Shown here piece after piece: positions 52,982 through 62,870 of a stretch of DNA of 64,000 bases. The position numbers and the translations under genes are program-made. Within the stretch, counting starts at the first letter, position 1. Each line of letters starts with the position of its first letter. This DNA is from Thermosipho ferrireducens (GTDB taxonomy: Bacteria > Thermotogota > Thermotogae > Thermotogales > Fervidobacteriaceae). The notes under the pieces are model-generated. The model searched no databases. It had not been told where the DNA came from and saw only the letters and a program-made list of their open reading frames with translations. Location: NCBI RefSeq assembly GCF_017358165.1, contig NZ_CP071446.1, forward strand, positions 1,860,001-1,924,000. Reading direction: 5' to 3'.

Positions 52982-53905
52982 GTGCTCATTAATGAAAAGA
53001 TTGTTCGGTTTGTGAAATCATTAATAGGGAATTTCGAAGTTGTAAAAAATCATAGAAGTAACAGTAACAGAACAGGTGTTTTGGAAATTATTACCAATAA
53101 TAAGAGAATGTTTGTCAAGATTCATAAAAGGTTAAACCGATGGAGTCCTGAAGTTTATGCATACAAAAATTGGACTTGTATACTTGGAGATTACGTGCCA
53201 AAACTAGTGCATTTTTTTAACAACGAAAACTTTTATGGAATAATTACTACACCAATTCGTGGAAAAACAGTAAATGAATCTCAAATAAATGATGAGAATA
53301 TTTTAAAACGAGTATATTATAAAGCAGGAGAATTACTCAGACAACTACACAATAATTTCGAAGGAACGTATTATGGTATCCCATCGATTGATGGTTCGCC
53401 CCTCGAAAATGATGCAAAAACGGATCCAGTGGATTATATTAATTCTGCATTAGAAAATATTCTGAAATTGGGATACGATAAAGAACTATTTAATGGCAGT
53501 GACAAAGAATTAGTTCAATGGTGTATGAAGCATAGCTATGTCTTCGCAAATAACAAACCTGTCCCCACAAACTGGGATTTTTCACAAAATAACTGGATGG
53601 TTGATGAAAATGGTAGATTTACTGGTTTTATAGATTTTGAGAATATGCTCTGGGGAATTGACGTTGACAGTTTTGGAATAATAATTGAAAGATACACTCC
53701 AGATAGACCCAGGTTGAGGAAAGCCTTATTTGAAGGATATGGACTTGAAAAAAGTGAGGAAAAACATTTGCAACTCAAAATTGTAAGTGTAAAAATAGCT
53801 ATAGCAGACATAACATATGGAGCAAGTATCGGAAATAGCAGGATTTTTTCGTTAGCAAAGAACTTAATGGAAAACTTAAAAAAACCAGAGTTCAGGTTAT
53901 TTTAA
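52982..53905 (+). CDS. Aminoglycoside phosphotransferase (APH)-like kinase, altered catalytic loop
   Basis: 307 residues of the APH/choline-kinase fold. The N-lobe Lys is in RMFVKIHKR (about 41-49). The catalytic loop reads TNWDFSQNNWMV (about 199-210), where the usual HxDxxxxN has Asn in place of His, with Asp and Asn kept. The DFG-equivalent is FIDFENMLWG (about 219-228). It is probably a small-molecule kinase; antibiotic resistance is not implied. GGAGG precedes the GTG. It stands alone between the repeat unit and the HD-gene remnant. Confidence 0.8.
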   Translation: MLINEKIVRFVKSLIGNFEVVKNHRSNSNRTGVLEIITNNKRMFVKIHKRLNRWSPEVYAYKNWTCILGDYVPKLVHFFNNENFYGIITTPIRGKTVNESQINDENILKRVYYKAGELLRQLHNNFEGTYYGIPSIDGSPLENDAKTDPVDYINSALENILKLGYDKELFNGSDKELVQWCMKHSYVFANNKPVPTNWDFSQNNWMVDENGRFTGFIDFENMLWGIDVDSFGIIIERYTPDRPRLRKALFEGYGLEKSEEKHLQLKIVSVKIAIADITYGASIGNSRIFSLAKNLMENLKKPEFRLF

Positions 53906-53961
53906 GAACAGAGTCATGAAACAAATATCGTAAAGATTGACACTATTTATAACAATATAAA

Positions 53962-54086
53962 TTTAATTGAATGTAGTAGAACCTTTTAATTGTAAAACCT
54001 TTAATCACAGAAACTTAAAAGTTCAGGTTCTGGAAGAAACAATAAAATACATTGAAAAAACATGCTGAGAAAACCTAAGTGTTATC
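53962..54086 (+). pseudogene. Remnant of a second copy of the HD-like gene
   Basis: These bases align closely with 44740-44875 inside the HD-like gene (shared runs such as TTTAATTGTAAAA and CTGGAAGAAAC). The translated piece VLEETIKYIEKT matches TLEETIEYIEKN. Stops and an indel break the frame, and nothing is left of the 5' half. It ends inside the 3' end of the S41 gene. Confidence 0.8.
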
Positions 54087-55464
54087 TTTCATATATTATT
54101 TTTATTAATTTTTCCACTTGCGGATCTTTTTCATTTAATATATCCTCTATAGTAGTATAAACTTCGATGTCAGGATATAATGAATTTTCTGGATCATTAT
54201 CTGTGTTTGGTCTTACCCATTTTTTGTGCGAAACATAAAATTTAAAACCAGAAACTGGCAACTGAAATCTCAAAATATCTCCATAACTTGATGGTTGATT
54301 ACCTGTTGGCTCTCCTATTATTACACCTAAATTGTTATCTCTCATAACCACTGCAAACCAATTCCCGGAGCTAAAGGTATATGAAGAAGTTAAAACATAT
54401 ATCCTGCCATTGTAAATTAAGTTTTTATTAAAAACTTTCTTGTTAGCGACTACCCTTTTTGGATATGACTTGTAATCAATTTCCCCGGTATATCCTCTTT
54501 GCTGTTTAGCTTGCTTTGAAATTCTCACATCACCTGTATAAAACAAATATTTATCTACATCAATATATCTCATAAATTCATTTATAACCTGAGAGTTACC
54601 ACCAGTATTTTTTCTTAAATCTATTGCTATATTTTTTATATTATTTCTGGCAACTTCTTCGAAAAAATTTTTCAACGTTGTTTTATACACTTCGTTGTAT
54701 ATGCATTTATCAAGCCGGAAAACTCCCAGTGAATTTTCCAGATCTATATCATAACTAACCCAATTTCTATTGTTGTTACTGTTCCCAGATTCTGCTTGAT
54801 TTATCAGCGGAAGTTTTATTGCAACTTTTTTATTGTTTCTTTGTACCACTATATTGACATAGTCATTTTCTATCAACTTAAGATGGTTTAAAAAAGATTC
54901 TTTAGTAAGATTAATTTTTCCCATTACTTTAACCCACTGCTGGTTTTCAGCTGGAATTATTTTTTCAAGTTCAGCTAATAGTTCAGCTTCTGTTTTTCCT
55001 CCAATAGAAACAATTTTATCACCTTTTTTTAAGTCAGCTGTACTCTTGCTTACATACATTCCATCTTTAAGCCATATTATTGGCAAGTTTATAATTTTAT
55101 CCTCTTTAGTTGTGTCAATCCATATCATAGTATGGGCATCTTTCAGAGAACATATTACTTCATTAAGTACAAAGTAAAACTCTCCAGCTGTCATTGGACT
55201 TTCAATCTTTTTATATGCTTTCTTTATTACATAATTTTGCTTTTTATTGAAACCATTAAGTGTTTTTGGATGGACATCTTTTAAAGTATTCACAAGATAA
55301 TTTAAATCGGTTTCCATTTCTTCTCTTGTCATTATAGTATTAGCCGCCATTTGCTCTTTAAAGTTGTAAACAGTTTGTCTGGGAACAATATAATATGTTG
55401 CAATTAACGAAATTAAAAGAACTGGAATCAAAAGGCCCAAAAGATACGGCATAATTTTTTCCAT
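54082..55464 (-). CDS. S41-family peptidase-like protein
   Basis: 461 residues. An N-terminal membrane anchor (about 5-27) is followed by a helical lead domain and a PDZ-like part (about 130-200). The S41/tail-specific protease core has AIDLRKNTGGNSQVINEF (about 265-282) and TSSYTFSSGNWFA (about 360-372), holding the likely Ser nucleophile, then GEPTGNQPSSYGD. The ATG at 55464 has AAAGGAG upstream; a start at 55536 would lie over the promoter. It probably cleaves or senses peptides outside the membrane. It has its own promoter. Confidence 0.82.
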   Translation of the reverse strand: MEKIMPYLLGLLIPVLLISLIATYYIVPRQTVYNFKEQMAANTIMTREEMETDLNYLVNTLKDVHPKTLNGFNKKQNYVIKKAYKKIESPMTAGEFYFVLNEVICSLKDAHTMIWIDTTKEDKIINLPIIWLKDGMYVSKSTADLKKGDKIVSIGGKTEAELLAELEKIIPAENQQWVKVMGKINLTKESFLNHLKLIENDYVNIVVQRNNKKVAIKLPLINQAESGNSNNNRNWVSYDIDLENSLGVFRLDKCIYNEVYKTTLKNFFEEVARNNIKNIAIDLRKNTGGNSQVINEFMRYIDVDKYLFYTGDVRISKQAKQQRGYTGEIDYKSYPKRVVANKKVFNKNLIYNGRIYVLTSSYTFSSGNWFAVVMRDNNLGVIIGEPTGNQPSSYGDILRFQLPVSGFKFYVSHKKWVRPNTDNDPENSLYPDIEVYTTIEDILNEKDPQVEKLIKIIYER

Positions 55465-55507
55465 ATTGTTCTCCTTTCTCATTTTGCTTATTAGATAACA
55501 TAACAAT

Positions 55508-55536
55508 ATTTTATATATAGTTTTACACAGTGTCAA
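55508..55536 (-). promoter_or_regulatory. Promoter of the S41 peptidase gene
   Basis: Minus strand: TTGACA (55536-55531), 17-base spacer, TAAAAT (55513-55508), about 45 bases before the ATG at 55464. Confidence 0.7.
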
Positions 55537-55724
55537 GTTCTTAATTGATTTGTAGTGGTAAATCTTATGCTCTTTGATATTTGTATTTCAATAAAAAAAA
55601 AAGTTATATTTACATTTCAACTAACTTTACAACTATTTTGATATTTAAAAATACATGAAAATTAGAGAATATTGTCATTATTTGATTTTTTTTTGAATTT
55701 AAAAATATTATCTGATATTTAGTA

Positions 55725-55753
55725 TTGACAATTTAATTTCCATTTTGTAATCT
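55725..55753 (+). promoter_or_regulatory. Probable promoter of the ABC exporter gene
   Basis: TTGACA (55725-55730), 17-base spacer, TAATCT (55748-55753), 82 bases before the ATG. It lies in a 370-base, very AT-rich region between the S41 and ABC genes that otherwise holds only the opposing S41 promoter. Confidence 0.5.
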
Positions 55754-55835
55754 TCTTGTTGAGATAATATAAAGATTTAAATCATATGGGTTATTTCATT
55801 TTCTCTACTACATTATAAACGAGGAGGAATTTATA

Positions 55836-56192
55836 ATGAAACTTTTCTCGTTTTTTTCAAACAGAGAATTAAGTAAACTATTAGCACATTCAAAGCAATA
55901 TCTAAAATATCAAAAACTAATTTTCATATTTTCCCCAATGTTGCTTGGAATTGGTGCAGCAAGCCCGTTTATCATTAGATATTTATTTGACAATATAATT
56001 CAGAAGTATGATTTTTCAAAATTACCATTATTTGTTTTGCTGTTTATCATTATTAAGGGTTTTGAAAGATTTCTTTCGGTTATTGTGAATTATAATTTTA
56101 GAAAATGTGGGAATTTAATTATTCGCGATGAACAGATCTACTTTATTAAAAAAGTTTTCAATTTGCCAGTAAAAAAAAATTTCGAGAAATAA
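55836..56192 (+). pseudogene. 5' part of a frameshifted ABC exporter
   Basis: 118 residues encoding the start of an ABC exporter membrane domain: a cytoplasmic elbow helix, TM1 (about 30-52) and TM2 (about 65-85), ending FNLPVKKNFEK and stop. The frame breaks after a run of nine A (56171-56179). If one A is removed, the reading passes into the downstream frame as PVKKISRNNTGDLIARVSSD, the exact spacing of the family's coupling-helix region. GAGGAGG precedes the ATG. A sequencing slip, a recent mutation or transcriptional slippage at the A9 run are the options. Confidence 0.82.
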
Positions 56193-56202
56193 TACCGGGG
56201 AT

Positions 56203-57561
56203 TTGATAGCACGAGTCTCTTCTGATATTCCCAATTTTTCTGAATCATTAAGCGCTGCTATACCTGGTATTAGTTTAAATATTATGGCTCTAATTATTTT
56301 CAGCGGTGTACTTATTTATTTAAGCTGGCAACTTGCATTAGTTGTTTTTGCTACATTACCTTTTTATAATATATCGATTAACACTTTTAATAAAAAGTTG
56401 AAGAAACTTTCAAAATTAGAACGTGAAAAAAACAGCAAAGTTATGGAAGGAATACGAGAAAGTATAGAAGGTACATTGACAATTAAAAGGTTTAATAAGT
56501 CTAATTACTTTATTGAAGCCCTAAAAAGTTATATAAATGATTGGATAAAAGCAAGTAATAAACATAATTTGTTTATACAGTCAATCGAAGATTTTATAAC
56601 CTTCATAAGAGGAATATGTCCGATAATTGTATTAAGTTTCGGAGGATACCTGGTTATGAAAGGTGACATAACACTTGGAACTTTAATAGGGTTTTACAGT
56701 TTTATGAATTGGATTTACGAACCAGTAAGAGTAATAAGTCATTTTTTTATTTCACTACAAAGTACGATACCTGTGTTTAAAAGAATAAAAGAAATCCATG
56801 AAATGGAAGAAGAAACAAGTGGGTTGGAATTATTAAATAAGGTTAAAAATATAGAATATAGGAATGTTTATTTCTCTTATGATAGCATTCCAATATTAGA
56901 AGGATTAAATTTAAAAATAAGATCGAACGAACGTATAGCAATTGTAGGAGAAAGCGGTAGTGGAAAAACTACGGTAATAAAGTTAGTTATGAGGTATTTT
57001 AACGTAGACAAAGGAAATATTTTAGTAAATGGGAAAAGCATAGTTGAGTATTCGTTGCATGACCTGAGAAGGAAAATAATCGTGGTACATCAAAATGATT
57101 TTCTCTTTAACATGAGTATACGAGAAAATATTTTGCTTGGAGAAAAATTCAGCGAAAAAGAATTTACAAACGCTATAAAAGTTGCGTGTATAGATAAATT
57201 TATAAATGAATTGGGAAAGGGTTACGACACAATTGTTGGAGAGAGAGGAACAAGACTATCTGATGGTCAAAAACAAAGAATAGCAATAGCACGAGCTGTG
57301 ATCAGAAAGCCAGATGTTCTTATACTTGATGAAGCAACTTCAGGAATTGATTCTCAAACAGAAGCAGAGATATTTAAAAATTTACAAAATTTGAATATCA
57401 CTGTGATAATAATATCACATAGATTATCAACAATAAAGAAAGCAGATAGAATAATAGTTTTGCATAAAGGTAGAGTGATATGTGAAGGTAATCACGAAAA
57501 TTTATTAAAAAATTGTAGAAAGTATAATGATATAATAAGGAACCAACTTATCGTAGTGTAA
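56203..57561 (+). pseudogene. 3' part of the frameshifted ABC exporter (TMD + NBD)
   Basis: About 452 residues continuing the same protein from the TTG at 56203. The remaining membrane segments of a type IV ABC exporter are followed by the ATPase: Walker A GESGSGKTT, Q-loop HQND, signature LSDGQKQ (one residue off LSGGQ), Walker B DVLILDEATSG and H-loop SHRLS. It resembles lipid/peptide/drug half-exporters of the MsbA type. The TTG is unlikely to be the true start, since a full exporter needs the 118-residue 5' piece. Whether functional protein is made depends on the frameshift. Confidence 0.87.
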
Positions 57562-57637
57562 GTTGTTAAATAAATTTCAGCAAAACAACTATTAAAAACT
57601 TTTTCGAATAATATATTAAAAATTTGTACAAAAGATT

Positions 57638-58519
57638 TTATAAAATAACACTGTGAGATGTGTAAAAGTCTAAATAAACCAATGAGAAAGTTACAACTGG
57701 CATATAAGCCTGTATTATACCCGTCAATGCAACTATAGCAGGAACTATACCATTTCCAGAATTTTCATTCACATGGAAACCCACATATTTTTCAAAATCA
57801 AAATTTTTTAATATTAATCCCCGTTGTCCTTCGACGCCCGCATTTAAAACTAATTTATTCTTACTTAGCCCATATTTTGTTATAAGATATCTGTCTTTAA
57901 AATTATCGACACAAACATATATAACATCATATTCATCTAAAATATTTAAGTTTTCTAATTTAAGTTTTTCTAAAATTGCTCTTTTGCAATACTTAAGTTT
58001 TGATGCAAGTACTTCTGCCTTAAATTTTCCCACATCATCTTCGGTAAATAATATTTGCCTTGCAAGATTGGTTTTATCTATTTTATCGTCATCAATTATA
58101 GTAAAAGGAACTCTACGCCTGTTAAGCACATAGGAGACAAAATTTCCCAGACCCCCTGAACCAACCACAATGGTTTTTACAGAGTTAAGAGTAAGTGCAA
58201 TACTTCTACTAATGTCAAAAGGCAATTTTATGGTATTTATCCCAAAGAGTAATTCTGATATAACAAGTTGTGCAATCAGACTTCCTATTATTTCATCAGG
58301 CAAAATACTATTATTTTGAGCTGATCCCACCAGCTTGACGGTGCTATCATCATAAATTTTTATATCTTTAAACTCACCTTTTTGGCTTATATTCACACCA
58401 CAATTTTTTAAAATTTTGTTAGCAAGAGAACTCTTAGTATACACAGCGTAATTTAACAACTTCATGGTATTTTCCAGACCAATACATTTTATTTGTCTAT
58501 CAAAATAAATTTTATCCAT
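57638..58519 (-). CDS. thiF: ThiF-type E1-like adenylyltransferase
   Basis: About 293 residues. It activates the C-terminus of ThiS with ATP for thiocarboxylate formation. The ATP-binding VGSGGLGNFVSYVLNRR (about residues 118-134), Asp in IDDDKIDKTNLARQILF (about 139-155) and CVDNFKDR (about 204-211) match E1-like proteins. The zinc CxxC pairs of MoeB/ThiF are not seen. The extra 115 residues at the N-terminus are of unknown role. The ATG at 58519 is favoured over a TTG one codon earlier. It is the last gene of the thiamin operon and overlaps thiDN by 8 bases. Confidence 0.85.
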   Translation of the reverse strand: MDKIYFDRQIKCIGLENTMKLLNYAVYTKSSLANKILKNCGVNISQKGEFKDIKIYDDSTVKLVGSAQNNSILPDEIIGSLIAQLVISELLFGINTIKLPFDISRSIALTLNSVKTIVVGSGGLGNFVSYVLNRRRVPFTIIDDDKIDKTNLARQILFTEDDVGKFKAEVLASKLKYCKRAILEKLKLENLNILDEYDVIYVCVDNFKDRYLITKYGLSKNKLVLNAGVEGQRGLILKNFDFEKYVGFHVNENSGNGIVPAIVALTGIIQAYMPVVTFSLVYLDFYTSHSVIL

Positions 58520-59705
58520 CAACTCCTACCACATCCTTCACCTTATTTATAACCTCTGATGGAGTTCTTCCAAAAACACGTATCATTGCCTCTTTTCCAT
58601 AAAAACCATCATCCCATACAAAATCTATAGGTTCTTTTACCTGTTCATATATCTTTGAAAGACCATACGGTATAGAATGACCTTCCTTTACCCGTATTTC
58701 AACAGGTTCCTTATTTCTATCCAGGTAAAAAGTTCTATATCCTAACTTTTCAGCTCTTTTAATATAATCTTCTTTATATTTTATGTTCATAGCAGACCTT
58801 ATCCATGGGAAATATTTCATAGTGGCAAGAACAGCTCTTGCCATGTGACTTTTACCAAAAAATGCTGGTTCATGTGTGAAATTGACTTCATTACCGAATT
58901 TGTAAATCCTCCCTGGATACTTTCCAACATCATCTTCGCATTTCGCATTTGGCATTGCAAATACAATATTTTGACCAACTTCAGGTATTGTATATTGCCC
59001 CAGTTTTATTATTTCTGTCTTAATTTTCCACAGTTCCTCCAGAATATAGCTTTTATGAAACTCGTAAACCATGTTTTCAGTTTTCACATAGTTTTCAGAA
59101 TTTTTAACCAATTTATCCATATAATATAAAGAAGCTATTATAGACTCTTCAATTGTGTATTTATTATAAAGAAAAGCCACTATTAGCGAAGAAAACACAC
59201 AGCCAGTTCCGTGTAAATTTTTATTGTATTTTGGAGCATAAAATACTTTGTTTTTGTACAATACTTTTATTTTTTCAGTATCTTCGTGCCCGCCGGTTAT
59301 TATTACATCACAAGAGACTTTTGCCAATTTGTACTCTTCAGAATTCATTATCATTAAGTCTACGTATTTTTCCCCTTTCTTCACTTCTTCTGGAGAAATT
59401 ATATTAAAACCAGACGAAGTTTTAATAACAGGATTCCATATTATCTTTGCATTTTTATAGTTATTTCTTAACTCAACAATTTGTTTTAAATTTGAAAGAC
59501 CAACTTTAATTAAAGTAATATTATCAAACAACTTAAATTCATCAAATTTCTCGCGGTATATTACTTTTTTAAAGTTCTTCTCATTCTGTACAGTGTATGC
59601 TGAGATAACTGCTCCTGGATTTATTTGAAACATCTTCATAATAGTTATATCCTGTAATATTCCCGCCCCACCAGATGGATCAAACCCGGAAAAAATCATT
59701 AACAT
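58512..59705 (-). CDS. thiD: Bifunctional HMP-P kinase / thiamin-phosphate synthase ThiDN
   Basis: 397 residues. Residues 1-220 are the ThiD ribokinase-fold domain (FSGFDPSGGAGILQDI at 5-20, and GTGCVFSSLIVAFL near 171), which phosphorylates HMP and HMP-P. Residues about 235-397 are ThiN: IPEVGQNIVFAMPNAKCEDDVGK and FVWDDGFYGKEAMIRVFG, shortened here as WDDGFYGKEA. ThiN joins HMP-PP and thiazole phosphate and replaces ThiE in archaea and Thermotogota. No separate thiE is in the operon, consistent with this. GGGAGG precedes the ATG. Confidence 0.93.
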   Translation of the reverse strand: MLMIFSGFDPSGGAGILQDITIMKMFQINPGAVISAYTVQNEKNFKKVIYREKFDEFKLFDNITLIKVGLSNLKQIVELRNNYKNAKIIWNPVIKTSSGFNIISPEEVKKGEKYVDLMIMNSEEYKLAKVSCDVIITGGHEDTEKIKVLYKNKVFYAPKYNKNLHGTGCVFSSLIVAFLYNKYTIEESIIASLYYMDKLVKNSENYVKTENMVYEFHKSYILEELWKIKTEIIKLGQYTIPEVGQNIVFAMPNAKCEDDVGKYPGRIYKFGNEVNFTHEPAFFGKSHMARAVLATMKYFPWIRSAMNIKYKEDYIKRAEKLGYRTFYLDRNKEPVEIRVKEGHSIPYGLSKIYEQVKEPIDFVWDDGFYGKEAMIRVFGRTPSEVINKVKDVVGVDG

Positions 59706-59736
59706 ATCGATTCCTCCCTGACGCTATAATAATTTT

Positions 59737-61020
59737 TCAAGAATTTTCAAAATACTTTTCCGAAATTTTCAAGGCGCACAATGGTCCACACATAGAACAT
59801 CCTTCAACCTCTTTTATTTTTCTTTCATTGTAAATATTCCTGGCTTTTTCTTCATCAATGGCTAATTTGAATTGATTTTCCCAATCTAATTTACATCTTG
59901 CTCTGCTCATTTTATTATCGACTTCCATATGTTTTCTATTTTTCACAATGTCTGCAGAATGAGCAGCAATTTTCGCAGCTACAACTGCGTCTTTTATATC
60001 TTCAACAGCTGGCAATCCAAGATGTTCAGCTGGTGTGACTGCACAAAGAAAATCTGCCCCACTTGCAGCTGCAATCGCTCCACCTATAGCAGAAGTAATG
60101 TGGTCATACCCCGGAGCAATGTCTGTTACTATTGGGCCCAACACATAAAAAGGAACCCCCTTACATATTTTCTTTTGTAATACAACATTAGCTTCTATTT
60201 CACCCATAGGCATATGACCGGGCCCCTCGACCATTACCTGAACTCCAAAACTATGAGCTTTTTCTACAAGTTCGCCTAATGTTAACAGTTCATACAGTTG
60301 AAGTTCATCTGTTGCATCGTGGAGTGTTCCAGGCCTTAAAGCATCACCTAAGCTTAAGGTTACATCATATTTTCTACATATTTCTAATATCTCTTCGAAA
60401 AATTCATAAAATGGGTTTTCTCTTTTATTTATTACCATCCATCCAGCTATTATAGAACCACCTCTGGAAACTATCTTTGTTATCCTATCTGAGTTTTTTA
60501 ATTTCTCCATCATATTTTGTGTAATTCCCGCATGAATTGTCATAAAATCAACCCCATCTTCTGCGTGTTCTTTTACAATTTCAATAAAATCTTCTGCCTC
60601 AAAATCGACTACTTTTTTTCTTTGATTTACAGCCTTTGCAGCTACATCATATATAGGTACAGTTCCAACCATTACATTTGAATTTTTTATTATTTCTTTT
60701 CTTATATGTCTTAAATCTCCCCATGTGGAAAGGTTCATTATTGAATCAGCTTCATATTTCTCTGCTACCTTAAGTTTTTTTATTTCTTCATCCAAATTTG
60801 AAAATCCTTTTGAAGTACCTATATTTATATTGACTTTTGTCTTTAAACCTTCACCAATCGCACGAATGTTTTTAAAAGCTCTATTTTTATTTTTCGGAAG
60901 TACAACTTTTCCATCAGCTATTTTTCTCATCAAAAATGCTGGATCTAACCCTTCATATTCTGCTGCTATTTTCATTTCTTCCGTAATAATTCCCTTTTTT
61001 GCAAATTCCAATTGCGTCAT
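59737..61020 (-). CDS. thiC: Phosphomethylpyrimidine synthase ThiC
   Basis: 427 residues, the shorter archaeal/clostridial-type ThiC. It converts AIR to HMP-P by SAM radical chemistry. The C-terminal cluster motif is CSMCGPLC (about 411-418), the CX2CX3C spacing of the short class. Also present are PIYDVAAKA, SLGDALRPG, EGPGHMPMGEI and LGPIVTDIAPGYDHI. GGAGG precedes the ATG. It depends on purine synthesis for AIR, linking to the purH seen at 26.6 kb. Confidence 0.96.
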   Translation of the reverse strand: MTQLEFAKKGIITEEMKIAAEYEGLDPAFLMRKIADGKVVLPKNKNRAFKNIRAIGEGLKTKVNINIGTSKGFSNLDEEIKKLKVAEKYEADSIMNLSTWGDLRHIRKEIIKNSNVMVGTVPIYDVAAKAVNQRKKVVDFEAEDFIEIVKEHAEDGVDFMTIHAGITQNMMEKLKNSDRITKIVSRGGSIIAGWMVINKRENPFYEFFEEILEICRKYDVTLSLGDALRPGTLHDATDELQLYELLTLGELVEKAHSFGVQVMVEGPGHMPMGEIEANVVLQKKICKGVPFYVLGPIVTDIAPGYDHITSAIGGAIAAASGADFLCAVTPAEHLGLPAVEDIKDAVVAAKIAAHSADIVKNRKHMEVDNKMSRARCKLDWENQFKLAIDEEKARNIYNERKIKEVEGCSMCGPLCALKISEKYFENS

Positions 61021-61033
61021 ATAAATTCCTCCT

Positions 61034-62101
61034 TTAAACCCAATTAACCATTGCTGGATTATAACCTCTACTTTTTACATACCTGATAAATTCTTCTATT
61101 GTTCTTTTATCTTCTGTTGAAAATTGCTTCACTTCGTCTTTGTAAATGGTGTACCCACCCACATTTGTACTTGAACCAGCTGACATCTTTGTTGCAACTC
61201 CAACAAGCGCGTTTCTAAAATTTTCATTTTCACGGGTAGAAATATTCACATGCACTCTTGGAAAAAGCAACTTAAATGCAAGAATATAATGTATGAGCTC
61301 TTTATCAGAAACTTGCTCGAAATCGAATTTTACATTATATGCAGGTTTCATTCTGGGAAACGATACAGAGTATTCTATCCACGGATACGTTTTTAACAAA
61401 TAATCCATATGGTAAGCCAGCATTATTGTTTCAAATACAGGATCACATAAGCCATATAATACTCCTATATTTATTTCCCTAACTCCTGCTTTTATAGCAT
61501 GTTCTATTGTATTTAAACGCTTTTTATAATCACTTTTTGGTCCAAATGGATGAAGTTCAGCATATTCTTCAATACAATATGTTTCTTGATACATAGTGAC
61601 TCCTGTTAATCCTGCTGAAATAAGATACTTATAATCATCCTCGTTTAACGAATAAGATTCTAAAGAAACCTCCTTGAAAAACATTTTACCGATTTTTATA
61701 ACGTTGTATAAATACTCCACCCCCACATTCTCAGGATCTTCACCGGTTAAAATAAGAACATGTTCTACACCTGATTTTTTTAAATATAACATTTCTTTTC
61801 TTATTTCATCATAATTAAGCTTCCTTCTTTTAATTAAATTCGAATTCTTAAACCCACAGTAAATACATCCATTTACACAATAATTTGAGACGTATAATGG
61901 TGCGTATAAAAACACAACATTTCCAAAAAATTTTTTGTTGTTTTTTAATACTCTCTTTGCCATAAAAGAAAGCTCGTTACTTTCAAGTAAAGCAAATATA
62001 TCTCTTGCCATAAAAAATTCCTTATTCAAATTTACATAATGCTTTCTTTTTATTTCACTTTTTACCATCCTAATAATTTCTCCTATTAACTCTGAAAACA
62101 T
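61034..62101 (-). CDS. thiH: Tyrosine lyase ThiH (dehydroglycine synthase)
   Basis: 355 residues. Radical-SAM enzyme that cleaves tyrosine to dehydroglycine for thiazole formation, an oxygen-free alternative to ThiO. The CxxxCxxC motif is in NYCVNGCIYCGF (about residues 73-84). ESYSLNEDDYKYL and TMYQETYCIEEYAELHPFGPK, here YQETYCIEEYAELHPF, are ThiH/biotin-thiamin-type features. The presence of ThiH rather than ThiO fits an anaerobe. The gene starts just after thiG and is followed by thiC 13 bases later. Confidence 0.94.
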   Translation of the reverse strand: MFSELIGEIIRMVKSEIKRKHYVNLNKEFFMARDIFALLESNELSFMAKRVLKNNKKFFGNVVFLYAPLYVSNYCVNGCIYCGFKNSNLIKRRKLNYDEIRKEMLYLKKSGVEHVLILTGEDPENVGVEYLYNVIKIGKMFFKEVSLESYSLNEDDYKYLISAGLTGVTMYQETYCIEEYAELHPFGPKSDYKKRLNTIEHAIKAGVREINIGVLYGLCDPVFETIMLAYHMDYLLKTYPWIEYSVSFPRMKPAYNVKFDFEQVSDKELIHYILAFKLLFPRVHVNISTRENENFRNALVGVATKMSAGSSTNVGGYTIYKDEVKQFSTEDKRTIEEFIRYVKSRGYNPAMVNWV

Positions 62102-62102
62102 A

Positions 62103-62870
62103 TCAATCCCTTCCTATACAACCAAATAATGGAGAAGAAGCTTCTGCAAAATCCTTTTCCTCTGGTATTCCTGCCAGATACGCCAACCTTCCAGCCATAA
62201 CTGCATATGAAAATGCTTTTACCATTTTCACAGGATTATCGGATATAGAAACAGCAGTATTGGCCAGCACTGCGTGACATCCCATTTCCATTACTTCGGC
62301 CGCATGTGAAGGTTTACCTATACCAGCATCAATCACTATTTTCACATCCATCTCGTTAAGTAAAATCTTTACGAGCTCTTTTGTTTTAAAACCTTTATTT
62401 GTACCTATTGGTGAACCAAGTGGCATCAAAACCTCCGCGCCGTTTTCGACCATTCTTCTTGCATCGTATAAATCAGGATACATATATGGAAAAACGTTAA
62501 AACCATTCTCTGTTAGCAATTTGCAAGCTTTTATAGTTTCCTGGTTGTCTGGCATTAAATACTTTGTATCATTTATAATTTCTATTTTTACCCAGTTTGT
62601 ATTTATCAATTCTCTTCCTATTTTTGCTATGAATAAAGCTTCTTCTGCACTTCTTGCACCAGATGTATTTATCATTATCTTCTTTGCATTTATATAATCA
62701 AGAATATTTTCATTTGTTTCACTGTAAGAAGCTCTTCTTACAGCAACAGTAACAACTTCTATGTTGGCTTCTTCTATCGCTTTTTTCATAATATCAAAAT
62801 TTCCAAACTTACCCGTTCCCATAAAAAATAAATTTTCTATTTCTTCTCCATAAAACTTAATATCAACCAC
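62103..62870 (-). CDS. thiG: Thiazole synthase ThiG
   Basis: 255 residues. A TIM-barrel enzyme that joins DXP, dehydroglycine and ThiS-thiocarboxylate sulfur to give thiazole phosphate. Seen: FMGTGKFGNFDIMKKAI, TVAVRRASY (catalytic-face Arg pair), KIEIINDTKYLMPDN (Lys of the Schiff base region), GSPIGTNKG and DAGIGKPSHAAEVMEMG. The GTG at 62870 overlaps the thiS stop by 8 bases. The ThiS-ThiG complex is well known, and coupling supports stoichiometric production. Confidence 0.95.
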   Translation of the reverse strand: MVDIKFYGEEIENLFFMGTGKFGNFDIMKKAIEEANIEVVTVAVRRASYSETNENILDYINAKKIMINTSGARSAEEALFIAKIGRELINTNWVKIEIINDTKYLMPDNQETIKACKLLTENGFNVFPYMYPDLYDARRMVENGAEVLMPLGSPIGTNKGFKTKELVKILLNEMDVKIVIDAGIGKPSHAAEVMEMGCHAVLANTAVSISDNPVKMVKAFSYAVMAGRLAYLAGIPEEKDFAEASSPLFGCIGRD

